DNA from: Candidatus Nitrosopumilus sp.
Lineage (GTDB): Archaea > Thermoproteota > Nitrososphaeria > Nitrososphaerales > Nitrosopumilaceae
Length of the DNA: 45,932 bases
Assembly: GCA_014384555.1 (NCBI GenBank)
Contig: JACNFR010000051.1
Location: forward strand, 1 to 45,932
Direction of reading: 5' to 3'
The translations under genes were made by a program, and so were the position numbers. The notes beneath the pieces are model-generated. The model worked only from the letters and a program-made list of their open reading frames with translations. It was not told where the DNA came from and did no database searches. Positions 38,454 through 45,932 of this stretch are shown in pieces (within the stretch, counting starts at the first letter, position 1; each line of letters begins with the position of its first letter).

Positions 38454-40051
38454 TATTTTTTCACTCCATCAAGATCATTAGAACCAACATTTGAATTGTT
38501 GTTTGTGTCAACTCCCATATCTGCTTGAGTTTTTGGTGTAGACACCTCAGGTGCCAATTCTTTTGGATTTGGCTTTGAATCAGATGTTGTTTCACCTTCT
38601 GGAAGTTTATTTTGTTCTACAGGGACTTCAGGTTCTACCAGTTTTGGTCGCTCTTCAACTACAGGTATCGGAGCTGGTGGTGGAGCATTCTTTTGTTGAC
38701 TCATTGCATATCTGTACACGTGGAAGAATGCAGCAAACACTAACAAGATAATTCCTATAAAGAACAAAGAGATATTCTTCATTCCTATCAAAGCTGCATT
38801 ATATGCTGCAATGTTTAAGAATACTTGGAATGCCAAAAGTGCAACTAGTAACCAGTTAATCCATTTTTCAGATAGATTAATCGTAGCTACTTTTTGAGGA
38901 CCATTACTTTTTGCAAGTTTTGATTTTCTTTCAGCTTCATTTGCAAGTTTTATCATCATGTAAGTAAATCCAAATCCTAGAGGTACTAACAATATCATTG
39001 TTGAATAGAAGAATAATGGATCAATTACCAAACGCTCAACTAATGGCATTGAAATGTCAGGTGAGATATAGAATCCCCAGTATGTAGTAACCATAATTTG
39101 AGCAAGACTGGTAATACCAAATGCAGTAATTATTGGTCTATCTCTCCATGAGAATTTCTTGTATCTATCAATAAATGGAATTAACACGAACGATATAATG
39201 AACAACAACGGCCAGAGTAAACCTGTAACAAATTTGTCATATTGTGTCCTCATGAATGCATAGATTCCTGTAAGATACCATTCAGGAACTGTGACACCTG
39301 GCGGCACTGTCGGTTCAAACTTGAATCCCATATCAATTGGGAAGACACCTCCAGTGATCAAAATAGCACCACCAATTGCCATAACCATTGGAACATCAAA
39401 TACCAAGAATCTTGGGAAGTGTACTGCCATCAATCCTAGCATTACAATAGGTAACAAGAACACATGTTGAGCATAGAATCTTAATACAAAGTCCGAGAAC
39501 CCACTACCCAACGCCGCATCACGAATTGTCGGTCCAACAACAGGAATGGAAGTTGTCAGTGACGCCGCAATACTAATCGCAAGTTCCGCTCTTTCACTAA
39601 ATATAACATCATATCCTGTAAATGCTTCAAGAATTGTAACGGTACCAAGAATGACACCAGTCATCCACAAAACTTCATTTCTAATTTTGTATCTTCCACT
39701 AAAGTATTGATAATACATGTGAAGAACAGCTAAAAGGACCATAGCGTTTGAGCCATGATAGTGAATGTTTCTAATGTGAAAACCAAATGGGACATCGTCG
39801 TTAATGAATTTAACACTGTCCCAAGCTCTATCAAGAATTGGTTGATAGTAAAACATCAGCAGAGCTCCTGTAATTCCAAGAATTATGAAAACAATGAATG
39901 TAAGCATTCCTAAAAATCCAAACGGACTTACAAATCTTGCAGGGAATGAAAATTTAATTGCAGTAAAAATAGTTCGGTCTACCCCATCCCAGAGCCAATA
40001 AAGGAATGCTACAACCCCAGTTCTTCTCTCAAGCGAAACGGCCATATCCAA
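38453..40051 (-). CDS. petB: Cytochrome b subunit of complex III (b6-like)
   Basis: A 532-residue membrane protein, the quinol-oxidising heart of the bc-type complex. Haem ligands: H97 and H111 (14 apart) in one helix, and H196 and H211 (15 apart) in the other; the spacing of 15 in the second is the cytochrome b6 type rather than the mitochondrial one. The quinol-site motif PEWY is at 256-259. The C-terminal helices continue on the same chain (no separate subunit IV), then a hydrophilic Pro/Glu-rich tail of about 80 residues follows. The Rieske gene overlaps its start by 23 nt; a second ATG six bases downstream is a possible start. Confidence 0.93.
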   Translation of the reverse strand: MDMAVSLERRTGVVAFLYWLWDGVDRTIFTAIKFSFPARFVSPFGFLGMLTFIVFIILGITGALLMFYYQPILDRAWDSVKFINDDVPFGFHIRNIHYHGSNAMVLLAVLHMYYQYFSGRYKIRNEVLWMTGVILGTVTILEAFTGYDVIFSERAELAISIAASLTTSIPVVGPTIRDAALGSGFSDFVLRFYAQHVFLLPIVMLGLMAVHFPRFLVFDVPMVMAIGGAILITGGVFPIDMGFKFEPTVPPGVTVPEWYLTGIYAFMRTQYDKFVTGLLWPLLFIISFVLIPFIDRYKKFSWRDRPIITAFGITSLAQIMVTTYWGFYISPDISMPLVERLVIDPLFFYSTMILLVPLGFGFTYMMIKLANEAERKSKLAKSNGPQKVATINLSEKWINWLLVALLAFQVFLNIAAYNAALIGMKNISLFFIGIILLVFAAFFHVYRYAMSQQKNAPPPAPIPVVEERPKLVEPEVPVEQNKLPEGETTSDSKPNPKELAPEVSTPKTQADMGVDTNNNSNVGSNDLDGVKK

Positions 40052-40631
40052 TTACTCCATTATCATTTGCATTAAACTTTGGCGGCATGATGAATACAAA
40101 ACCGTCTGAATCAATATCTAAAGTTAATTTTGGTAAAGTGTTTGATGGTGCAGCTTGCACTGATGCAGGACCAACAAATGCTATTCCAGTCATCGGATCA
40201 TACATACTACCATGACAAGGGCATTCACCTCTTTTTCTGCCCTCATCTGGCCAATATTTCCACAAACACCAAAGATGTAAACAAATCATACTATAAGCTC
40301 GTATAGCAGAAGTATCTTTTTTTCCTCCACCTAATTCTTCAGGTAGTCTAATGAATTGCCATTTACGAAAAGCTTCTGCATCAAGTGCAGCATCTCCAGT
40401 TGCAGGATATGTGATAACTTCAGCATGATTAACAGGATAAGTATTGATATTAGCTTGAGTGCCATCAGGTAAAATTACTGGAACTCTTTCAAGGGATGCC
40501 TGATTTGGATTTGGCATGAAATTACCAAATGGGACAAATGGAGCAAATGCTAATCCAGTGCCTGCAGCACCAATTAATTTTAGAAAGTCTCTTCGAGATA
40601 GTCCAGACTTTTTTGTCCCCAACTCTGACAT
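40029..40631 (-). CDS. Rieske iron-sulfur protein of complex III
   Basis: A 200-residue protein. It has a twin-arginine signal (SRRDFLKLIGAAG, 12-24) and a hydrophobic helix, then the Rieske domain: C117-L-H119-L-W-C122 and C137-P-C139-H140, so cluster ligands C117, H119, C137 and H140 and a disulfide between C122 and C139. The first motif reads CLHLWC instead of the common CTHLGC, and the stretch between motifs contains a long insertion. It heads the operon. A TTTATAAG box lies about 29 nt before the ATG. Confidence 0.93.
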   Translation of the reverse strand: MSELGTKKSGLSRRDFLKLIGAAGTGLAFAPFVPFGNFMPNPNQASLERVPVILPDGTQANINTYPVNHAEVITYPATGDAALDAEAFRKWQFIRLPEELGGGKKDTSAIRAYSMICLHLWCLWKYWPDEGRKRGECPCHGSMYDPMTGIAFVGPASVQAAPSNTLPKLTLDIDSDGFVFIMPPKFNANDNGVIGYGRFA

Positions 40632-40677
40632 TCAGCTCTCGTACTCGGCAAATTGCTTATAAACCTTGTTCAGTTAT

Positions 40678-43600
40678 TTAGGAGGTTTTTTGTCTCATGA
40701 TAAAAATCAAAATAATTCCGATCGCAATTCCAATGACAATACCAATTCCAATTCCAAGACTGAATGTGGGTTCAGAAAGTGTATTTGCTGTATCTTTAGA
40801 TACAGTAATTGTTTCAGATTTTATTTCAGAATCATCATTTGAATTATTTAAAAATAATTCAGTCCCCATAGATTGCTGTTGATTATCTAGAATCATTTCA
40901 GGGGAAATATGTGTAAATTTGGCTACAAGTGTTATCGGTTCAGTAGTTGATGAACCACCAAATAAAGTTGAATGTGTCAAAAGGGTGTATGTTCCAGTTT
41001 GGTTAATTGGAACATAAAGAACTGTTGATGTGTCATCTTTGTTTTTTACTGGAAAAAATCCACCACCTTGACTAAAGATAGAACTGCCAAGCCAATCAAG
41101 TGAAACCCATTTAAGAAAATGTCCAAAGACACCAGATGGAACATTAGTCTGTATTATCTGTCCTGATGGATCCATTACAAATACAGATAGATTTGTGTCA
41201 TCGCTAGTCCATGAAATCTCTATTGCAGCAGAATTAATTGATTCGTTTTGAATGTCAAAATAGTATTGTCTCCAATCACCAGCCATATAGCGATTAGCCA
41301 TATCAAATGCACCCTTTGTGTATCCATTTCCATAAAGTACATCGTCACTTTGTATGCCTTGTATCAAAATTGTAGAATCATTTTCTACTATAGGCTGTTT
41401 AATTACAAAAGATACTGGAGCATTTACAACATGTCTATTACTTTCAAAAGTTAAAAATCCTTGATACACGCCAGTTTGAAAATCATTTGGAGTAACTAAT
41501 GTTACATCAACAGTGGATGATTTTTTTGGAGGTACAGAAATTGTTTCAGATTCAGACCATAGTAAAGACCATTTTTCTTTTTCATAATGACTAGCAGATA
41601 TTGTATAGTCCATAGAAGTGGAATTTTGTTTGGTATCCCCTAGCCAATATGAATATCTTGTAGGTACAGGATAAACTCCAACTAGAGGTATGCCTTCAAA
41701 TTTTTCATTGGGTTCTGAAACTCTGAGTTCCTGAACAGTTCCCCAAGAACCAGCTCTGTTAACCATAGATAATTCATTGCTAGTGATTTTTGTGTCATTA
41801 TTGTTATCAATCCAATCATAAAGATACAATGATGCGATTTTAAGATCATCTGCATAAACATCTGAAGTATTATTCATGAAATCATCAAATTGAAAATTTA
41901 CATTTAATATCATTAGTGATGATTCATCAGGGATTGGATCATCCCCATCAAAAAATGTTAAAAGTTTGTTTGAATTCCCAAATTCAGAGAGTTTTACATA
42001 GTTTGGAGCAAATGTTCCCGTATCATTTAGAATAGAATCTTGTTGTTGTACAATTGTTGTTCCATTAAACTTAGTTTTGGATATTAAAGAAAGAGTTTGG
42101 GGATTTACATTAATTGTTAGTGTCTCATTAGCAGGATTGTCAACAGTAAAAGTGGTTGTAGTTCTTTCTCCTGGAAGCAGTTGCCCTGCAAACCAACTTG
42201 TCATAGGAAATGAATGTGACGGAAGATGAAACTTTTCAAAACCAATTGATGTGGAATTTATTTTTTCTATTGCAGGTTCAAGAATTTTTTTGATATTATC
42301 ATAGGAATCATCATTGTAAACTATGAAAACTCCATTTTTGCCATTGACATAATCTAGAGCAGATTCTGTGTTTACCAGTCCAGACCCTTGAGTTAATGGA
42401 TCATTGTAAAGATCAGTTGCAGTAGACATTAGAATATTTTTAATCAAAAAGGAATCATAGTCTTTTGATTGTTTTTTCATCTCTTCAATTAGGATTGCCG
42501 CACTACCAGATACGATAGGGGCAGCCATGCTAGTACCGCCAAACAATGAAAAAGATTCATCTTTAGAGTCTTTGTTGACTTTTAAAATATTTGAAGGTAC
42601 AAATCCGTGTGCGCCAATACTCATAACATCAGGTTTTGGATCTCCAATGATTCCAGGGCCTCTACTAGAAAAATCAACTACATGGTTTGAATGAATGGTT
42701 GTATTTCCAAATCGTGGTTGATCTTTGAAAGGACCATAACCTACAAAGACATTGTTTGTGGTAGCCCCTACTGAAATTCCAAATGGTGATGCATTTGGCA
42801 ATCCAATTGTTCCATAACCATGACCAGAGTTTCCTGCACTTGAAACTATTGTAACACCAGGATAATCATCATCCAAAGAATTAGGAGTTGCCAATACACT
42901 CAGAATTAATGATAGAACATCCATTCCAGGTGATGCATTAAACGAAGGGAAATTTGATACCCCCCAACTGTTAGAAATGATATCAACTCGAGGTTTGCCT
43001 GAAAATTTCCAATCGTGATCTTTATTTTCAAACCCTGCAGACCACAACCAAGCATATACAGTATCACCAAACCACAATGCCTTTACTGGAACAATCTTTG
43101 CATCAGGTGCAACACCAGTGATAGAATATTTTTTTGAATTGTTGTAGATATCATAAGTTTCTTGACCACGTGAAGTAATTGATGCAGCACTTGAAGTTCC
43201 ATGTCCCATAAAATCAGTCATCATACCAAAGAAGTCACCATCAGGATCTAATGGAGGTAACAGAGTTCCATTGATTGCATTTAGAGTATCATGAATGTCA
43301 GTAGAATTTTTTTCAATTACACCATAAACATCAAGAACTTGAGCACCAAATGTTCCAGCACTGTAGTCATTTTTGCCATCACCATTTGAATCATAAACTA
43401 AGAATTCTTTTCCACTTCCTAATACAATTGGTTTTTCATCAGTAAAATCAAAATCATAGTTTGCTTTTTTTCCAGATTCTAAATCAAAGCGCGTATAATC
43501 CTCCCAAGAAGTACTTAGATCAGGAATAATTGTATCATATACGCCAGGAGTAAAAGAATCAACTACCAGCACTGGAACAACTTGTATTCGAGCTAACGGA

Positions 43601-44475
43601 CCACTTAGTCCTCCCTGATAAATTACACCAAGATGATAAATTCCACTTTTTGATTTTATATAATTTCGATTATCATCACCAATTTTCATATCATTTGTAA
43701 GAGTCCCGTTAAAAACAATCGAGGTTCCTACTTGTGGGAAAAAGGAATTATAGATTGGGATATCAGTCCCATCACCACCCTGAGATATATCAAGAAATAC
43801 CCCATCACGTGTAACATATGCAGAAGATTTCATATCTGAAGGAATTGGTTTGCTATAATTTCGAATTATTTCATTTTCATCAATGTATGCAAAAAAAGTT
43901 GCATTTGTTAGTACGATTCCTTGTCCGTCAGGATCAAGCATTATCGGATGATTGATCTCATTTCTTGCAAGAGAATGTTGAATATCAGGATTTGAAAAAT
44001 CAACACCTGTATCTACAATGGCAATTACAGTTCCAACACCTGTTGAGTTGTATTTTGTTTTAGCCAAATTTGAGCCGGTGATATCACCAATTCTAGAAAT
44101 ATCTGTAATTTGATCATGTGTAGAATGAAAATCCAGTTTAGAGTCCTCTATAACATAGTAGCCCTGTGAAATTAAATTTGATGCTGAAGATTCAGAGAGA
44201 ACAGAGACTGAAAAGAATCCATCATCAGATTGAATTCCATAGATTGAATTAGATTTTAAAAAATCATTTTTCTCTAAATTATTACCAAAAATTAAATATC
44301 TTTTAAAATCATTTTCAATGAAAAAATCTGAATCAATTTGTACAATGTCAGAATTGAATGTAAATTTGTTTTCAGTTTCAACAATGTTGTTTAAATCAGC
44401 AGGAAGAAATGCATGTGAACTACTAATCATGGGTGAAAAAAGCAGTATTAAAAAGAAGATAGCCGCTTTGGGCAT
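40678..44475 (-). CDS. Large secreted, tail-anchored subtilisin-like protease
   Basis: A 1265-residue S8-family serine protease. The signal peptide is about 1-22. The catalytic triad is D155 (IVDTGVD), H425 (GHGTSSA) and S649 (GGTSMAAP), with oxyanion Asn549 in SSAGNSGHG. About 270 residues lie between Asp and His, far more than the usual 40; this insert holds a DSNGDGKNDYSAG calcium-like loop and beta strands. After the protease come Ig-like domains with many N-glycosylation-type sites, then a C-terminal glycine-rich membrane helix and basic tail (MRQKTS). It would sit on the cell surface. Targets are unknown. The gene downstream in the same direction is the complex III operon. Confidence 0.88.
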   Translation of the reverse strand: MPKAAIFFLILLFSPMISSSHAFLPADLNNIVETENKFTFNSDIVQIDSDFFIENDFKRYLIFGNNLEKNDFLKSNSIYGIQSDDGFFSVSVLSESSASNLISQGYYVIEDSKLDFHSTHDQITDISRIGDITGSNLAKTKYNSTGVGTVIAIVDTGVDFSNPDIQHSLARNEINHPIMLDPDGQGIVLTNATFFAYIDENEIIRNYSKPIPSDMKSSAYVTRDGVFLDISQGGDGTDIPIYNSFFPQVGTSIVFNGTLTNDMKIGDDNRNYIKSKSGIYHLGVIYQGGLSGPLARIQVVPVLVVDSFTPGVYDTIIPDLSTSWEDYTRFDLESGKKANYDFDFTDEKPIVLGSGKEFLVYDSNGDGKNDYSAGTFGAQVLDVYGVIEKNSTDIHDTLNAINGTLLPPLDPDGDFFGMMTDFMGHGTSSAASITSRGQETYDIYNNSKKYSITGVAPDAKIVPVKALWFGDTVYAWLWSAGFENKDHDWKFSGKPRVDIISNSWGVSNFPSFNASPGMDVLSLILSVLATPNSLDDDYPGVTIVSSAGNSGHGYGTIGLPNASPFGISVGATTNNVFVGYGPFKDQPRFGNTTIHSNHVVDFSSRGPGIIGDPKPDVMSIGAHGFVPSNILKVNKDSKDESFSLFGGTSMAAPIVSGSAAILIEEMKKQSKDYDSFLIKNILMSTATDLYNDPLTQGSGLVNTESALDYVNGKNGVFIVYNDDSYDNIKKILEPAIEKINSTSIGFEKFHLPSHSFPMTSWFAGQLLPGERTTTTFTVDNPANETLTINVNPQTLSLISKTKFNGTTIVQQQDSILNDTGTFAPNYVKLSEFGNSNKLLTFFDGDDPIPDESSLMILNVNFQFDDFMNNTSDVYADDLKIASLYLYDWIDNNNDTKITSNELSMVNRAGSWGTVQELRVSEPNEKFEGIPLVGVYPVPTRYSYWLGDTKQNSTSMDYTISASHYEKEKWSLLWSESETISVPPKKSSTVDVTLVTPNDFQTGVYQGFLTFESNRHVVNAPVSFVIKQPIVENDSTILIQGIQSDDVLYGNGYTKGAFDMANRYMAGDWRQYYFDIQNESINSAAIEISWTSDDTNLSVFVMDPSGQIIQTNVPSGVFGHFLKWVSLDWLGSSIFSQGGGFFPVKNKDDTSTVLYVPINQTGTYTLLTHSTLFGGSSTTEPITLVAKFTHISPEMILDNQQQSMGTELFLNNSNDDSEIKSETITVSKDTANTLSEPTFSLGIGIGIVIGIAIGIILIFIMRQKTS

Positions 44476-44506
44476 TAGTTAATTTTTTATTCTTATGTTA
44501 TTATAA

Positions 44507-45475
44507 CTATCTTCTTCTAGCAAGAATTGCAATTTGTAGTGCAACAATTAGTCCAATTGATGCTATGATTGGTAACAATAATGCATTAAGTTGAGCAGAA
44601 GATTCACTGATAGATTTTGCAGAAAGTGCAAAAGTCCCTATATTTTCATCGATTTGAGTACTGGCATATTTCAAGGTTGTATCAAATCCTTTAATTTCAG
44701 ATTTTAAAACATCTAGCTGACCAGATGTTTCATCTAAAATAGAATTTAGCTTAACTATTTGATCTGAAATTCCTCCAAGATCCTGACTTAGAACATTAGT
44801 AGCTGCTGAACCATGAGATGTGGTTCCTTGACTAAATGCAACAACATGAAATACATGTGTTCCCTCTTCTATAGGAGTATAATCAACATAGTACAATCCC
44901 TGATGTAGTGTTTTAAATGAATCAGTTAGCGTTACAGATATTCCAGATGGAAGATGAACATGTGTAGTGCCCAATAATTTAGCAGGTTCATTTCCTATCA
45001 AAAGACCATCACTAGTAGTTTGAACAAACACTCGAATTGGCTGACTTATTGCAGCAGTTTCAGGAGCAAATACCAGAGTACTGACATGTCTTTCTACAGG
45101 TACATCAAGTAGATCCGTTGTAGATGAAAATTTAATATCAATTTTTTGAGATAGACCATTTTGTTCTGTACTAATTACCTCAATAGTATATGTTCCATAT
45201 GGAAAATTAGTTGACGGTTCGGGCCAGGTTAGCAATCCATAATTAAACGAGCCATCAGTGTTAGTTGTTAATTGATCAAACTTTGCAATGGATTCATCTG
45301 GGGCAAAAATTCTAAGAATCAGATTTTCTTCAGGTAATCCTTTACCGTAAACTTGTAAAGTATGCTCAGGAGCGTAGACTTTGCTATTTGTAGATAGTTC
45401 AAGTTCTGAAAATGAATTTGGAATACTCATAAGCATTATTACAAAAAATATAGAAAGTAAAATTTGAAATTTCAA
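44507..45475 (-). CDS. Tail-anchored surface protein with N-terminal beta domains and coiled coil
   Basis: A 322-residue exported protein: signal peptide (about 1-23), a first beta-sandwich domain (LELSTNSKVYAPEHTLQVYG ... FPYGTYTIEV), a second beta domain (about 125-225, with GLYYVDYTPIEEGTHVFHV), a coiled-coil segment (about 235-290, heptads of Ile/Leu with Asp/Ser) and a C-terminal membrane helix ending ARRR. This is the design of archaeal S-layer-associated stalk proteins. It precedes the subtilase by 31 nt in the same direction, so the pair probably form one unit; the protein might anchor or be processed by the protease (inference). Confidence 0.7.
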   Translation of the reverse strand: MKFQILLSIFFVIMLMSIPNSFSELELSTNSKVYAPEHTLQVYGKGLPEENLILRIFAPDESIAKFDQLTTNTDGSFNYGLLTWPEPSTNFPYGTYTIEVISTEQNGLSQKIDIKFSSTTDLLDVPVERHVSTLVFAPETAAISQPIRVFVQTTSDGLLIGNEPAKLLGTTHVHLPSGISVTLTDSFKTLHQGLYYVDYTPIEEGTHVFHVVAFSQGTTSHGSAATNVLSQDLGGISDQIVKLNSILDETSGQLDVLKSEIKGFDTTLKYASTQIDENIGTFALSAKSISESSAQLNALLLPIIASIGLIVALQIAILARRR

Positions 45476-45548
45476 TTTAATTAATTGTTATAGTTCTCCT
45501 AGATATTACTTGTGAAAAAATTGTGCATAACTTTCGTTAAGAGGTATT

Positions 45549-45570
45549 CAAAAAAAAGAAAAAAAGGAAA
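45549..45570 (-). terminator. T-rich terminator after the right-edge gene
   Basis: On the minus strand the stop of the edge gene is followed by TTTTCCTTTTTTTCTTTTTTTT. Runs of T are the usual archaeal terminator. Confidence 0.55.
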
Positions 45571-45589
45571 ATTAGAACTAGTTTCTTAC

Positions 45590-45932
45590 TTATTGTACAG
45601 TTACGGTTGTACTGACTGGTGGTGATAATGCCGTTGGATTATCTACTGATTCCCATACAAATGCAGTTGCTGTGTAAGTTCCTGCTTGTGTTGGAATCCA
45701 TGATAATGCCGGGCTGAATGATTGACCAGCAGATAGTGAACCTGTAATCCATGCGAGTGATACTGTGACACCATTGCCATCCTGGATCTGTACCAAGTAT
45801 GCGAATGATTGCTCTCTATCCTGACCATTTGCTAAGTCAGCGCTGATTTGTACCTGTTGGTCAACGGATACAGCATCTAAGCTGTTACCGAATGCATCAA
45901 CGGTTCTCAAGTTAGCAGCTGGTGCTCTCTCG
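45590..45932 (-). CDS. C-terminal part of a secreted beta-domain protein (cut by window edge)
   Basis: The frame is open to the right edge, so only the last about 113 residues are here; the TTG at 45910 need not be the true start because the frame continues upstream (ERAPAANLRTV). The visible domain is an Ig-like fold with DAFGNSLDAVSVDQQVQIS, QDGNGVTVSLAW and a final GTYTATAFVWESVDNPTAL ... STTVTVQ, common in exported thaumarchaeal proteins and in S-layer relatives. Codon use suggests high expression. The full length and any signal peptide are outside the window. Confidence 0.65.
   Translation of the reverse strand, partial: ERAPAANLRTVDAFGNSLDAVSVDQQVQISADLANGQDREQSFAYLVQIQDGNGVTVSLAWITGSLSAGQSFSPALSWIPTQAGTYTATAFVWESVDNPTALSPPVSTTVTVQ

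Noticed and set aside
40637-40644. Third copy of the GTACGAGATCAGTAT repeat before the Rieske gene
   Set aside because: Only eight bases match, which may occur by chance; kept as a remark only.

Overview
The window looks like a chromosomal piece of an ammonia-oxidising archaeon of the Nitrosopumilus type (Thaumarchaeota/Nitrososphaerota). It is AT-rich. It encodes archaeal ammonia monooxygenase subunits AmoC and AmoB, and archaeal information-processing proteins (TBP, eS1, uS15, Taw1, archaeosine TGT, KEOPS subunits, a beta-CASP nuclease). Many genes have a TATA-like box centred about 27 nt before an ATG, GTG or TTG start, which implies leaderless mRNAs. No rRNA, insertion sequence, phage gene or CRISPR array was seen; one tRNA (Arg, TCT) is present.

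Layout. 1-2110: accessory patch with a small zinc-binding protein and a run of five reading frames that all begin MKTR. 2360-5593: AMO region, with amoC and amoB divergent, two small membrane-associated proteins, and two short membrane proteins that match the position and form of extra AMO subunits proposed in this group. amoA and amoX are not within the 2.3 kb left of amoC. 5718-17779: a long plus-strand housekeeping run: uS15, a DHH/RecJ-like nuclease, Pcc1, SerRS, eS1, a predicted exosome-linked protein, geranylgeranyl reductase, a MoxR/VWA pair, a cysteine-synthase/rhodanese fusion, an ASCH protein, TBP and a PD-(D/E)XK-like protein. 17769-20674: small regulators (PII-like, Lrp ligand domain, a 58-residue helix-turn-helix-like protein), a membrane-anchored beta-domain protein and a Dus enzyme.

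20725-27595: three tandem genes for secreted proteins built almost wholly of thrombospondin-type-3-like calcium-binding repeats, with a higher-order repeat period of five units in two of them and six in the third. 27734-37494: tRNA modification and nucleotide quality control: Taw1, RdgB, Bud32, Kae1, YchF, Fap7, TgtA, a two-cluster ferredoxin, a CPSF-like nuclease and an OGG1-type glycosylase.

37989-45932 (minus strand): a Rieske / cytochrome b / cupredoxin operon, the complex III part of the chain that receives electrons from ammonia oxidation. It is followed by a 1265-residue cell-surface subtilase, a tail-anchored beta-domain protein and the 3' end of another surface-type protein that runs off the right edge.

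Most promising for new biology are the MKTR gene array beside an apparently incomplete amo cluster, the hierarchical calcium-repeat proteins, two structured intergenic segments (10213-10266 and 19203-19265), a 15-nt repeat bracketing one putative AMO subunit gene, and a tandem TATA arrangement on the TBP gene. All identifications come from reading the sequence; no database search was run.
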